A stretch of 64,000 bases of DNA from Diadema setosum (lineage: Eukaryota; Echinodermata; Echinoidea; Diadematoida; Diadematidae). This document shows positions 1 to 13,600 of this stretch, in pieces. The stretch spans positions 7,736,330 through 7,800,329 of the forward strand of contig NC_092702.1 in assembly GCF_964275005.1 (NCBI RefSeq), given 5' to 3'. A program made the translations under genes and the position numbers. The notes under the pieces are model-generated. The model was not told the origin of the DNA. It worked only from the letters and a program-made list of their open reading frames with translations, and ran no database searches. Position 1 is the stretch's first letter, and each line of letters opens with the position of its first letter.

Positions 1-132
1 AGCACACACAATCACACAAGGGGAAGAACAAGACAAACAACATCTGTTTGGAAATGTGATTTTGCAGAAATGACTGTCTGAGCTCGGTGGTCTGAAGCAA
101 GAATGAGGGTACTAAACTGATGTCAGTACTAG

Positions 133-328
133 TACTGTACGAGCTGAAATTTTCACGGTGGTTTTATTTTCGCGAATTTCGCGAATCGCCTTTGAACCGC
201 GAAAATAACAACGTGCGAATAGGATAAGTACAGTTAGACCTCGCAACCGCGAAATTAACAACACGTGAAAATGTCCTAGTAGCAATTCGCGAAAATATCT
301 GTACGCGAAAATTTCAGCTCGTACAGTA
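133..328. mobile_element. MITE, TTTTCGCG family, copy 1
   Basis: Perfect 22-bp terminal inverted repeats begin TACTGTACGAGCTGAAATTT and mirror at 307-328. The inside is rich in the near-palindrome TTTTCGCGAA. Outermost TA dinucleotides suggest a TA target duplication as in Tc1/mariner-type elements. No coding capacity. Relatives are at 19727, 47712 and 63534. Confidence 0.85.
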
Positions 329-646
329 TTAAGGAAGAGAAATGCAGTCAAGAATTGTGAAAGGGCCATATATGCCATTTTATTTCAAAATGAAGACATC
401 AGCCAAGAAAGACAGAAGAGCTACATGAGAGCTGTATGTCCACACTCAACAATCACTTAGTACACAAATATCCTTGATACATATATAAAATACCTAATCC
501 CCCCCCCCCCCATTTTCCTCACAAAAACGAACAGCATAAAGATCGTCCTGAATGAAAAAAATGAAACAAACAAAAGATTTTTATAAATAAAAGTTTGAGT
601 TGATTTTTTTTAAAATGTCATTGTCACTTAATCATCTAGGTAGCAT

Positions 647-834
647 TACAGTGGACTCCTATTATAACGAAGTCCTCGGGACCAGCAATTTTCTTTCGTT
701 ATATCAAAATTTCGTTATAACCGAACAAATAAACAATAAAAAACAAAGAGCGGATACTTTTGCGGCCTGAATTTTTACTTCGTTGTAACCGGAATTTCGT
801 TATAACCATGTCCGTCTAACGGGAGTGCACTGTA
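647..834. mobile_element. Tc1/mariner-like MITE
   Basis: 188 bp with ends TACAGTGGACTCCTATTATA and, inverted, TACAGTGCACTCCCGTTAGA, flanked by TA. The inside repeats TTCGTTATAACC in both orientations. A TA target and CAGT-type termini are typical of mariner-derived MITEs. No open frame. Confidence 0.75.
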
Positions 835-923
835 TTGTAATTACACTCTTTCTATGTCACTGTAACAAACATTTTATCAATGATTTGGATGTAATTTGTG
901 CACATACATTATAACCTTTTCAT

Positions 924-1900
924 GCCTCCGCCACGAAGTGGTGCCGGAGGCATTATGTGTTCGGGTTGTCCGTACGTCCGTCCGCTTTCGTTTACGCGAT
1001 AACTTGAGTAATATTTACTGGAATTTTACCAAACTTGGTCCAAGTATGAAGTATGATGGGGCAACGATTTGATAAGATTTTGGGTGAAATCGGCTAAAGG
1101 TCAAAGGTCAAAGGTCAAGGTCAAATCATGAAATTGTATCCGTTTACGCGATAACTCAAGACTGTATGGAGCAAATTTCACCAAACTTTGTTGGAGGATG
1201 ATGTATGATGGGACAATTACTTGATTAGTTTTTCAGTGAAATCGGACAGAGGTCAAAGGTCAAAGATCAAGGTCAAATCCTAAAATTTATCTGTTTATGT
1301 GATAACTCAAAACTGGATGAAGCAGCTTTCACCAAACTTGGTCCAAGGATGATGTATGGTGGGACAATTAGTTGAGTAGATTCTAGTGACATTGACAAGA
1401 GGTCAAAGGTCAAAAGGTCAAGGTCAAATGCTAAAGATGTTGCTATTTCCCCCATATCTATGCAATGCCCGCAGTTATTTTCTTGAAACTTAGTGTAGAC
1501 ATGTACTACTGCATAAGGATTCTCCAGAGAGAGTTTCATGTCATAAGGTCAAAGGTCAAAAGGTCAAAGGTTAGGTGAAAATGTTGCAATATCACTTTTC
1601 TCCCAAATGGTTCAATGTATCTTCATGGAACATGGTACATATGCATGTACTGACTGGCAGGGATTATCTAGGGAATTTAGTGGTCATGGGTCAATAGTCA
1701 GGGGTTCAAAGGTCAAGGTCAACTCCTCAAAATGTTACTACTGTATTTCCCTCATACATGTATACTAGTATATGCAATGATTGCATTATTAGTTTTAAAA
1801 GTGTTTAATATATGTACATTTATTACTTGATGGAGATTCTCTTGGAAATTTCCAGCCAGAAGGTCAAAGGTCAAAGGTTAAGGGTCAAAGGTCAGGTTTA
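924..1900. repeat. Hairpin-led tandem repeat element with AGGTCA arrays
   Basis: It begins with an imperfect 28-bp palindrome (GCCTCCGCCAC ... GTGGTGCCGGAGGC, 924-951) and a short CGTCCGTCCG stretch. At least five degenerate units of roughly 120-190 bp follow, each ending in GAGGTCAAAGGTCAAAGGTC-like sequence. The layout of hairpin, CCGT microsatellite and tandem cores resembles pearl/Helentron-type non-autonomous elements of marine invertebrates; that class assignment is inference. Confidence 0.7.
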
Positions 1901-2562
1901 AATGAAAAAGAAATATTTTGTACTGTAATTACACTCTTTCTTCATACCTTGAAAATTATACTCAATGCATAAACTTATAATAAGGTCGGTCAGAAGTCAA
2001 GTAAAAATTTTCAATTCCCCAAATATGTGTTCCTGCACTCTTTAATAGACAATTATAGCAAACCCAGTTCGTGGAAAGTGAACATTCAAGATATTTCTGA
2101 CAAACCTGTTATTTCGATATTTTGCCAGTTATGTGAAACTGTCATCACACATTGTCAAGACATTGTACTATACACCTATTGGGAGAGTCATGCATTATGG
2201 CGGAGGCATCAGTCGCCGTAGCGACATTTCTAGTTTGTATTTCACAATGGCTAAACTTAGACCCCTCAGACAGATTAAAGAAAAGTTCACACCCTTTTTG
2301 CCATCACAAAATAACAAACACACAGATGTATGGTAGAAAATCTTTTTAAAGCAATATCGCCAGTTCTTGAGGACAGTGATACTGTCCAGAAAATGGCTGT
2401 CCCAGACACAGAGCCTTGATGTGGCAGTACTTCATTCCACTCTGGTGGTAACCCATAAGTACATAGTTGAAGTCGAGCACTTATGCTGCAGCAAAACAGA
2501 TGTGCCACTAAGCGACAGTGATTTACCATGCCCTGATGTTTTCGCTTGTCGTGTGATTTCAG

Positions 2563-2693
2563 CAGCAAGCTCAGAGGCCGATGCTGCTTCTCAGAACGGG
2601 AGCAGCACCACAAGCAGCGTGAGCGGCAGCAGCTCGGGCAGGGACCGCTCGGCCCCAGGAGGGGGAGCAGCGAAAAAGGAGAATGTGTGCCAG
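2563..2693 (+). CDS. NSD: NSD exon a: Ser/Gly/Ala-rich linker before PHD1
   Basis: Acceptor TTTCAG at 2557-2562 and donor CAG|GTAAGTG at 2691-2700. The exon encodes a low-complexity Ser/Gly/Ala linker ending in KENVCQ, which runs directly into PHD1 in the next exon, as in vertebrate NSD proteins. It begins with the last two bases of a split codon, so at least one exon lies upstream. An acceptor three bases later (after 2565) is equally possible and gives the same frame. Confidence 0.8.
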
Positions 2694-3268
2694 GTAAGTG
2701 CTTCATTCGTAATCGTTGCAGACATGAGAGCCATTATGTGTATTATGTAATGTACTGTTGCAACACTGCACCACTGGCACTGGTGCGATGGTCCAGGACC
2801 AGGAGAAATTACTGCTGGACCAGTAACGTTTTCAGGAATGGAACAGTAAAAGATTGAAAAGCTAGGTCCTACTTGTCCCACAGACTGGTCAGACCAGTAG
2901 AAGAAAAAAAAAAAAAAAAGGTTAGTGTGCAGCCTTGACTATTGTAATGAAAATGAACAGTATGGTCTTACCTACATAGGGTACTGCATACACCATATAT
3001 TTAGCAAATCTAATTTTTGGGAATCGGGACTTCTCATCAATTTTGCGAGTGGTTAAATTTGCGACTGTGGAGCACAGTACTGAATGGAGAAATGCATGCA
3101 TGCACATCACATTATGTTGAGGATCAGAGTTAACATTTTCGCGTGTGTTTAAATTCACAAATCGCTCCCTACTCACTAAATTTGTGAAATATTTGGTAGC
3201 AATATTTGACAGTAATCGCTTTCTTCATTGTCCATTATGGAAAGGGCCCTGCTATTATTGATTTCTGT

Positions 3269-3316
<48 letters not shown>

Positions 3317-6300
3317 CGGTGTGGAATTTTCATGCATTCTGTAGACAGAAAAGTAGCACAAACATAAAAGGATGGGAAATTTATTCTGCTTGTTATGTAT
3401 GACACTTTTGTATGTTTTGTTAGTTCTGCAGAATGAAAGACAAAATTCATCTTACCTGGCTGATTACCCACAAAAATAATCGATGTGAAAGTCGCGGCAT
3501 TTACAATACCTAGCACTCCTGTATACCAATTTTGAATCACAGTCGCGAGGGACATGAAAAAATGAAACGTCTTGTTCAAATTTGTGCAAACATAGGGCAG
3601 TAGTTCAACTTGGTATATTGTATAGGTCAAGACCCTTGTGTACTAAATCTCAGTGCTGCTAATATGGAAGCATTGTCTTGGATGCAAATCACATCCCCTA
3701 GTTGTAATGATGCTGGGTTATGAAATCCATTTGGCCAGCCTTTTGAGCTTTGTTATATCTAAATGGGGATGAAGTCTTGATAGCCATATGGCCTCTAGGC
3801 AATCAAAGTCGTGTGTTTGAGATAAGTGGATGATTCTCATCAGCTGTAATGCAATTCAACTTTCTACCTGACAGTACGAAAATGTTTTCAATGGGTATGA
3901 TAGAAAAAGATTATTCTTAGAAAAATGCCTTTCGCAGTAACTGTTGGAGATTCACCATTTTCTGACATGACCTGCAACATGTTGGATGTGAGCCTAGACA
4001 AGCCATCTCAATTTATTTTTTTTTCCTTTTTTTATTTTTTTTTTTTATTTCATTTCATGTAATTTATATATTTCCACGTACAAAATTTACTTTAAAGATA
4101 ATATAAAGTTTTGGTATTACCTCAAAAGTTTCCCTGAATTTCCTTGTCTTAGTTTGTGTTTCAGGTTAAAGTACCTTTCATATAACTAACACTGTGAGAC
4201 TTACTCGCCCCAAAGTGCTCTCATGTCTTAGTAATCATTCAATAATGGTTTCATACCAGAGCCGCCGCCGTATGACGGCGGCGAGGTAGTACACGTATTG
4301 TGCGAGATAACTGCGACCAGCAGCGTGCAGCCCCATACGCATACTTTGTAGCTAACTGCGACCAGCAGCCCCATACGCATAGCTAAATGGGGCTTCGCAT
4401 TGTAGCTTACAGGATCATGACAGATTTAGTATCACGGGTAAATATCAACTTAAAATCCAAAAATTTCTTCAATTTGAAGACTTACCAGTTAAGTTGAAGT
4501 ATTTAAAACAGGCTTTGGGCAACGTTTGGTTTTGCCAATAGTCCCTTTCTGTTCGAATTGATGACTGAATGTGACTCGGTCGAGAGGACCTTGGGAGAGC
4601 TACACTGAATTGACGGCCAGCGCATGCGCACACAAACATCTTATCCGTTCATGGATTTGAAATTTGTTCGCATGTGATGTGTGCGTATGCGCTGGTCGTA
4701 GTAATCAGTGTATGTAGCTCTCCCAAGGTCCTCTCGACAGAGTCACATTCAGTCATCAATTCGAACAGAAAGGGACTATTTGCAGAACCAAACGTTGCTC
4801 GAAGCCTGTTTTCAAGACTTCAACTTAATTGGTAAGTCTTCAAATTGAAGAATTTTGTGGATTTCAAGTTGATATTTACCCGCGATACTAAATCTGTCAT
4901 GATCCTGAATGCTACAATGCGAAGCCCCATTACGCTATGCGTATGGGGCTGCTGGTCGCTATGCGCATGGGGCTGCTGGTCGCAGTTAATTGCATGATTA
5001 CCAAGAAATGAGAGCACTTTGGGGCGAGTAAGTCTCACAGTATTAGTTATATGATAGATACTTTAACCTGAAACACGGAAATTCAGGGAAACTTTTGAGG
5101 TACCAAAACTTTTTATCATCTTTAAAACAAACAAACAAAATACATGGTGTCAAATATGATAGTGGTGGAATTATGAGAAGCGCAAAGTAGGCTTATTGAA
5201 AATGATCCCTTAACAAATATCATGATGTAAATACGTGTAATTTAGCAATGTATTACTGCCTTCTTTCCTTTGTAAGGTCTGCGAGCGGCCAGGCCAGCTG
5301 CTGCTGTGTGAAGGTGGCTGCTGCGGGGCCTTTCACCTGGACTGCATCGGACTCCAGATGGCGCCCTCTGGGTCTTTCAAATGTGATGAATGCATCTCAG
5401 GTATGTCAATTAAGTAAAAACTCGTAGCGTGAACAATTTTGTAAGTGTATCTAAAGTGACTTTAATCTAGTGATCATATGGAATTTTAAAACATAGGATA
5501 TAAAGAGAAATAATTATGCTGATAAAGAAAGTTTTCTTTTTATTGCTTGTTTCTTTCTGTAGTCTGCTATTTTGAAAGCCTTTGAATAAGCCTTTGAATA
5601 AAATATTGCAAAATCACCAATAATATATGACTTAATTGTTTTTGTTGGTTTGAGGTTTAAAGGTCCTATTTACCTTTGGGAGGAGTATCACATTTGATGC
5701 ATATGTGTAGGTCAGTTGTATCACAAAACATCCTACTATATAAAAATTTCACACTAAAACCCAAAATGTAAGGAGATATCACTATTTTTCTCAATAAACT
5801 GTAACTGTAGACGATTTAGTCTAAAAACATTTTTATCATAACTGTTGTTCTCATTTTGTATATTTAGCATTGATTATACTGATTCCAATTTTTGCATTGG
5901 CTGTTTCTACCCCCTAACTCACATTTTAGAACTATTTTGAAGCACTAATGCTGGGTTTTTGTTTCATCTGCAAATGGTAAATTATGCCTTTAACATACTT
6001 GCCAACTAGTAAGATTTTATCAGATTCAGTAAGATTTTTTACGTTAAAGATAGCAAAATCAGATTTTCTGTCAGAGAAATCAGATTTTTAAAAAATATTT
6101 AGATATATCTTTCATGTGTATTTTCTGAAGATTTGACCGAAAGTAAGATTTTTGCAATCCACAAGTAAGATATTTCGTCTTGAAATGTTGGCAGGTATGC
6201 TTTAATGGTTATATGTGACCTGCTATAACAAAAGGATCCTAAAGTCGCTGACGGTTGAGCCGAGAAAAACGAGTTTGAAGTCAGATCATCAAAATCCGTC

Positions 6301-9300
6301 AAAACATTCGAATGTCTGTTTTTGACATCATTTTGTTGTCTAATGTATTTTCTATCATATGCCGAAATTTCGAAGCTAAATGATCACAGGAAAGGCAAGA
6401 AAATATCATTTTTCTGGGCCATGATTTTCCGACTTTGACCAGACCAGAAACGGGTCCGAAGATTTGGATTTAGCGTCGCAGCTTGACTCCACCCCTAGCA
6501 ACGAGGGAGTGATCTCATTGGTTAGTGCGTGGCATCCTGGTTACTGATTGGTCGTGCGTAGACCGCTGGCGCTAAGCTTGAATGAACATTGAGGAGGTTG
6601 CTAGGAGCGTACCTTCTATTGTCAAACGGTGAAAACTGTCTTGCTTCCCCTTGATCATGATAACATCGGAAGGAAAACTTTGAAGGCGGTTTTCTTGAAA
6701 CGCTGATTTCTTCAACCACTTGGCATGTGCTAATAAAATCATCCATATCTCTGCAACCGAGTACTTTTATTAGTCATGTTATATATGACATTAAAATGGA
6801 AGAGGAAGGGAATAATGTCATGTCATTTTCAGAAAATTGTCCTCCCCCGACTTTCGGATCCTTTTGTTGCAGCGGGTCACATATATCTAACAACATCTGC
6901 AGTAGAAATATAATCAGTGGTGTTGGTTCAATCACTATCACTCTTGTCATCATCATCATCATCATCATTATCTCATCATTATCTCATCATCATCATCCAT
7001 CCAGGAGTCCATTCTTGCTACGAGTGCAAACAGTCGGACCAAAACGTGAAGCGGTGTCACGTGCCCGTGTGCGGCAAGTACTACCACGAGGCGTGCATCC
7101 GCCAGTTTCCCCTCACTAAGTTTGACCACCGGGGCTTCACCTGTCCGCTGCATTCCTGCCATGCCTGCTTTGCCGAAAACCCTAAGAGTGCCAAGTCAAC
7201 CAGAGGTTAACTACCACTGACACTCCCCCCCCCCCCCATGTCTCAAAATATCCCAAGAGCTTAAGTCGATCTAAAGTAAATTAATAGTAAAACTCACCCC
7301 CCCCCCATGTTACCAACTCAAGATTGCGAAGTTGTCTCAAGGTAAACTACCATTAACACTCGTCCCTCCCCCTTGTCCAAGAGCTTCAAGTCATTCAAGG
7401 TAAATCACCAATAGAACCTTATCCTTTCCCTATTTTTCAATACTTACATTCTTGTGAAATTATCAGAGGATGTGCACTGTGCACTGAAAATCTTTAGTAG
7501 AGGTTAGGGACTTTCTCATTGATTAAAAAAACATTTTATTACTGTTCATTTTATTATGCAAAAATATTTGAATTGTACTTTTAATTGTACTGAGCCCCCT
7601 GATGTGAAATGTAGCTTGCTGTTTCGAACTGTTACTAGGCCACCTGATTTGTTTCGCTTATTGATACTTGCAAAAGAAGAATAAATTATCTTTTTCTGAT
7701 TGAACCCTATTCCTACATCTTAATCCTTGACCACCAGGCCGATTGATGCGTTGTGTCCGCTGCCCGACGGCCTACCACCAGGGGGAGACCTGCATCGCTG
7801 CTGGCAGCATCGTCTTAGCGGCTAATTCCATCGTCTGCAGCCGCCACTTTCAGCCGCTGAAGTCCCAGAAGCACCACTCGCACGTCAGCGTCAGCTGGTG
7901 CTTCACCTGCTCCTCAGGTAGGGGGCGCTGTCACCTTTCTTTGTTTTGTTACCTCTGCCAAGGGAGGAGGTTATGATTTCATCAGCATTGGTTTGTTTGT
8001 TGGTGGTTTGTTTGTTTGTCCATGTGCGAAATAACTTGCAAGATAACTCAAAAAGTTGTGAACAGATTTGTATGAAACTTACGGGAAAGGTTTATAATGA
8101 GACAAGAAACAGATGAGTGAATTTTTGTAGTGATCCAGGAATTTCTATGGATTTTATGAAGGATTTTCAATATTTTGGCAGGTAGAGTCAATGAGCTTGA
8201 AAGTTCAATCTGCGAATTTTTTGAGGTTTGCATACACGCACTAAAGTGCGTGCTCTAGTTTCTGCTAGGGTAAGGTGCACCACGCAGCTGGAATTGATAA
8301 CGTAACAAAAGGCTTTTATATTGGGAAATAAACGGGCTATTTTCAGCATGCATACTTACGGGTGGAAATCACTGATCTCTGTGGAAGAACAAGATCAGTG
8401 GTGGAAATGAGCTGCTTGGCGGAAGTCTGCACTCTCAGAGTGCTTCTCTATTTTATTCATTTTTTTTTGGGGGGGGGGGAGGATGAGACTAGGAGTTTGA
8501 GTGCTTGTTAACATTTTGTTTTGCTTTTTTCTGAATGATTCATTATGTGTGCAAATCTGATTTGTTCAGGATGTGATATCTGCACATTTTGCAGGTGTTT
8601 TTGGCATGATTCTTGTTGATTTTCTGTGTGTGTCTTGAGATCAAAGTGTGTGATGTCATATTCTTGTTATCAATGTTGTGGACAAGGGAAAAATTTGTCA
8701 AAAACATTTTAAAAAAATAAACCCTTGTTTCAGGCATGTTTAGTTACTTGAGAAGCTACAGGGTGTTGCCAAGTCCTTTGCAAACCTTGCACCCTTCTTA
8801 CTTTCAATTAAGAGTCGCTTTCCAGTATTTACTATCGTTGGTTTGCGTGGATCTTCCTCCTCTCCTTCCCTTCTTCCATTCTCTTTCAGGGGGCGACCTC
8901 ATCTGCTGCGAGAGTTGCCCGGCGGCCTACCACCCCAAGTGTCTGGGCTACGACAGCGTCCCGGAGGGCAACTGGTTCTGCCGGGACTGCATCAACGGCA
9001 AGAGGCCCCGCTACGGCGACATCATCTGGGTCAAACTGGGCAATTACAGGTGAGTAGGGGAGAGGGGGATGTGCTCCCCAGGGGGATAGTTCACCTCAAG
9101 AAGCACATTAGAATCAAGTCGTATGTTAAGAAGCCACTCCTTGTTTGAGAGGTGTGCTACAGATAGAGTTGAACCTTATGACTAACAGAGTGGAAGAAGT
9201 TTTGTTAGAATAAGTCTAGAATAAATAAGAATATTATGCCATTACACATGTTTGAATGTAACAGATGCAGATATTGTCAGGCTAGATGTATGTTCAAGAA

Positions 9301-10553
9301 AGGAGACATTGTGAAATTATGCATTTCTAAATATGTTAAAGAAAGGAGAATTATAGTTGTCAAACACAACCAGGTTAGATAGCTAGAGTCTCTTTCTTGA
9401 CAAAATTATATGTCAACATGATCATTTTTTTCCCCTCATTCATAAGGTGGTGGCCAGGAATGGTCTGTAACCCCAAGGACGTTCCTCAAAACATCCAGGA
9501 AAAAACTCACCAGGTGGGGGAATTCCCCGTCAAGTTCTTTGGCTCCAACGACTACTTCTGGACCCACAAGGGGCGCGTGTTTGACTACCTGGAGGGGGAC
9601 AAGGGGAGTCGAGAAACGACCAGTGCCAAGGGTCTGGCAGCTGTTTTCAAAGCAGGTTAGTCACCTTAAAGGCACAATGCCATAAATGCATCACTAATAG
9701 ACTGCCCTATTGAATATACCGACACAGCATATTGGTAAATTGATTCCTTTGTTTCATGTACCTCAAAAGCTGCGGTCCCAATTATATTTGTGCACATTGC
9801 TTTTCATACGATTGCAGAAGTGTTGAAGATTGGTTTATGCATGATGAGATGATCTCTAGAATTTACTAGTTTTATTTGACATTTGGTAGTCCAAAACAAT
9901 ACCTTTACTTTGATCACAGTTCGTCAGTTGAGAATGAGAAGGGCATTAAATTGACCGACGAGTTTTGCACGTATGTCTCAGACCTGCAGTCAAATCTACA
10001 GTACTGTGTTGTTTCACTTATTGTATGTAAATTTGTGTTTCCAGAGTAAGATAGGTTTCTCTTTTTCTTAGCATGACAGATTTACTGAATAGGACACACC
10101 ACAATGTAAAACCACTGTGAACATTTGAGGTCCCAATCTGCATTTCTGGAAAGAGAGTATCGGATGCATAGCATTAATCTCACTAGTTAATGGGATCATG
10201 TGGAGCATGGGTTCAAATAGGATTGAATATGAATGGTAAAGTAGGTATCATGCTTTGACATACAGAAACAGGCACATAGGAGATCTATTCCCAATGCAGG
10301 GAATAATAAGCTCCTGTTGATTCGTGTGTGCCCATACCTTCAAAACTTATCTCTGTCCAGCTCTAAAAGAGGCATCAGAGAGGTACAAACAGTTCAAAGC
10401 ATCAAAGGAACAGAAGATCGCCAAGGAGCTTGAGAACAGCAGTAAGAAGCCTGCACCCTTCAAATTTATCAAGGTAACCACGGGGTGATGATGATGATGA
10501 TGATGATGATGATGTTGCTGATGGTGGTGGTAGCAATGTTGATAGTAAAGAAT

Positions 10554-10622
<69 letters not shown>

Positions 10623-13600
10623 GTGATGGTGATGGTGGTGGTGATGATGGTGATGATGATAATGCTGGTGGTGGTGGTGATGATGATGGTGATGGTGGTG
10701 ATGGTGGTGATAGCAATGTTGATAATAAAGAATATGATCATGATCATGATGGTGGTGATGATGGTGATAATGCTGGTGGTGGTGATGATGGTGATGGTGG
10801 TGGTGATGGTGGTAATAGCAATGATGACGAAGACAATGATGATGAAGAATATGATGATGATTATGATGGTGATTAATGCTCCTATTCATGTAATGGCGAT
10901 GGTGATTGTAGTTTTGACCATCATGATAATGACAATGGTTGTGACTGTAGTAATGAATGATAACAATGGTGTTGATCAATGGGTGTGATGACCTGCACAC
11001 AATGACAGTATAATGGTGATTCTGATAGCCATATGGATATTGCTTTTGCTTCTGTTATATGATGGTCATTCCATAAACAGATTCATATATAGTGTAACAA
11101 GCATGCCTGACAGATTGTGTGACTCAGTGATCCTCTTTGTTTCTCCTCCCAGACCAACAGACCAGTGGGAAATGTAGTGATGCCTGCTTTTGATATCAGT
11201 CAGTGCCAGGCGTGTGAATGCACATCAGACATGGACAACCCCTGTGGTCCGGACGTCGACTGTCTCAACAGAATGCTGCTCATAGAGTGCCATCCTCAGG
11301 TATGACAACTAACACTGTATGACATAACACACGCAGATTCATTTATCCAGAACAAGGCAGAAAAATGTGTGAGGCACAGGTCCTTGAAGATTTGAACAAG
11401 TTTCAGTTTCAGTTTCAGTTTAGTTTATTTCCGCAAGTTCAGGTAAAAACATATAAATATACAATCAGTCAGTTCTAACACATACATATACAAACCAAAA
11501 ATTATTTTGGATAAGTACATAATCACAGTTAAAAGTTAAAAAGTGTGTGTTCAAGATTGACATAACAATTAAAATAAATGGTGGAGGAAATCAGCAGTAG
11601 GCCATTGGCCTTTCGAGGCTGATCCCATGAGCAAATATACAATATTAAAACTGTATGTCGTTATACACTGTTACATAAATCATGAGTCGCATAAAAAAGA
11701 ACCGGATTTGCAATAAATGGGGACAAGAAAAAAAAAACAAAAAAAAAACACACATCCAAAAGGGAGGAACCATGACATACCAAAAACAACCATAAAAGGG
11801 TGGGACAAAAAGATGGGCAAGAATTATCATTGAATGCAATTTAAAAAATATATATATGATTTGAGCATATAATATTCTATAAAAATCGACAAAGACAAAA
11901 GAAATTACATATCATCATAATACCGAATATCACTGAATATAGTGTGCAGCTGTATAATCGTGAATCTTAACGTGATTCTTCAGTGTGTACATATGTCAAG
12001 CAATATCGTGAGCCGCGCCCCGCCACTGAGGGCGCAACACTTCCAGCATGATCAGAGCCCTCCATTACAATACATGTACTGAGTACAGTGTAAACAAGTG
12101 TTTGAATAGTGCCAATACACTAAGTAATTAATTGCCACTTCACAGATCAGAACTAGATTTACTAATTGATGGTACAATTGTATGTGCAGGTGTGCCCAGC
12201 CAAAGAGAAGTGTCAGAACCAGCGATTCCAGAAGAGGCTCTACCCAGACTCGGTGCCCCTGAAGACAAGCCAGAGAGGCTGGGGTCTGGTCAGCATGGTG
12301 GACATAAAGAAGGTAAGGATACTCACTTATATAGTTGATCCTTCTGTTTGTTGTTTTTGTTTGTTTGTTTGTTTGTTCGTTTTTGTGAGGATGTGGGCGG
12401 AGAACAGCAGCCAAACATAGCAACATGCATGACAAGTGCTTCCCAGAATATATCTGTGTTTTGGTGCATTCTAGAGCGTTTTTTTATTTTTATTATGACA
12501 ATAAGGCGCTAAGAAATCCTGCCCATTTGCTTACATCCTTGAACATGCTCCTTCGTCCAGGGTGTCCCTTCCAAGCTAGTGATATTAATGGGCAAGTATG
12601 AATTCTGGGGTGATCATAATGGTAGGCTCCTCTGACCTGAAGAGCAGTAGTTATCAGGGCGGAAGTCCTCAGTAAATAAGTCTGTGTTATTGTTGTCATA
12701 GTCTTGCCCGAAAAGCTGTTTTATCCTTAGTGTCTATATTGAGCCAGTTTAGTTATGTGAGTCAGTACTGTGCAAGGCTGGGGTAAATATAACGGTAGGA
12801 CCATCTTGAATAGCAGTGATGACACTGATGAGGCTATATTGGGTAAAGAAGATCACATCCCCATCATAATGCAAGCTCACTTCCCATGTGTCATTGTCTT
12901 TGATGCCTTGTCTGTTGTGATGATTGTCCATTCTAAATCTGGCTTCCTCGTGCTATGACCACCAGGGCGACTTTGTCAACGAGTACGTCGGCGAGCTGGT
13001 GGACGAGGAGGCGTGCCGGCGGCGAATCAAGAAGGCGCATGACGAGAACATCACCGACTTCTACTTCCTGACGCTGGACAAGGACCGCATCATCGACGCC
13101 GGCCCCAAGGGCAACCTGTCCCGCTTCATGAACCACTCCTGCCAGCCCAACTGCGAGACGCAGAAGTGGACGGTCAACGGTGACACCCGGGTGGGGCTCT
13201 TTGCCATCAGGAACATCGCGGCAGGTGAGCAACATCTTGTCCAATCTACAGTGAGACATATTCGGGAGCTTTAGGTTTGCAGCACAGACGTTTGAGACGA
13301 CGATTGCATCGGACGTTCTCTCCCCCTGCGTCGTGCTGAAAAGTCGCTTTAGATTATGTTGGGACGCAACGTATAAAAAATGAAATGGCGCCCCCATGTA
13401 TGATGGGTGCATGATGTAGCAGTCTTATGTCGTGAATTGAGCGGACGTAAAAATAGCCCCGAACTTGTTGTGAAAAACTGAGACAAAGCAAGCTATAAAT
13501 AGATCGACTTGACGCACATTTTCACGCATGCTCAGAACATGTTTTTTTTTTCCTCTGAACGTCCCTGTCACGAAAATCTAAAGCTCCCTAACGTCCAAGG

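Larger units (their letters stand above)
1..2562 (+). other. Upstream NSD intron sequence with repeats
   Basis: No exon with domain homology was recognised here. The first visible coding exon starts in mid-codon, so this stretch is most likely the intron before it. It holds a TTTTCGCG-type MITE (133-328), a poly-C run (499-511), a mariner-like MITE (647-834) and a hairpin-led AGGTCA repeat element (924-1900). Confidence 0.6.

Noticed and set aside
1..2562. First PWWP domain or start codon of NSD
   Set aside because: I searched all frames for PWWP signatures and found none; the stretch is repeat-filled and the N-terminal exons must lie outside the window.
10347..11000. Minus-strand frame of 217 codons, mostly histidine
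   Set aside because: It is the translation of the GAT microsatellite and overlaps NSD exon g in antisense. No conserved domain.
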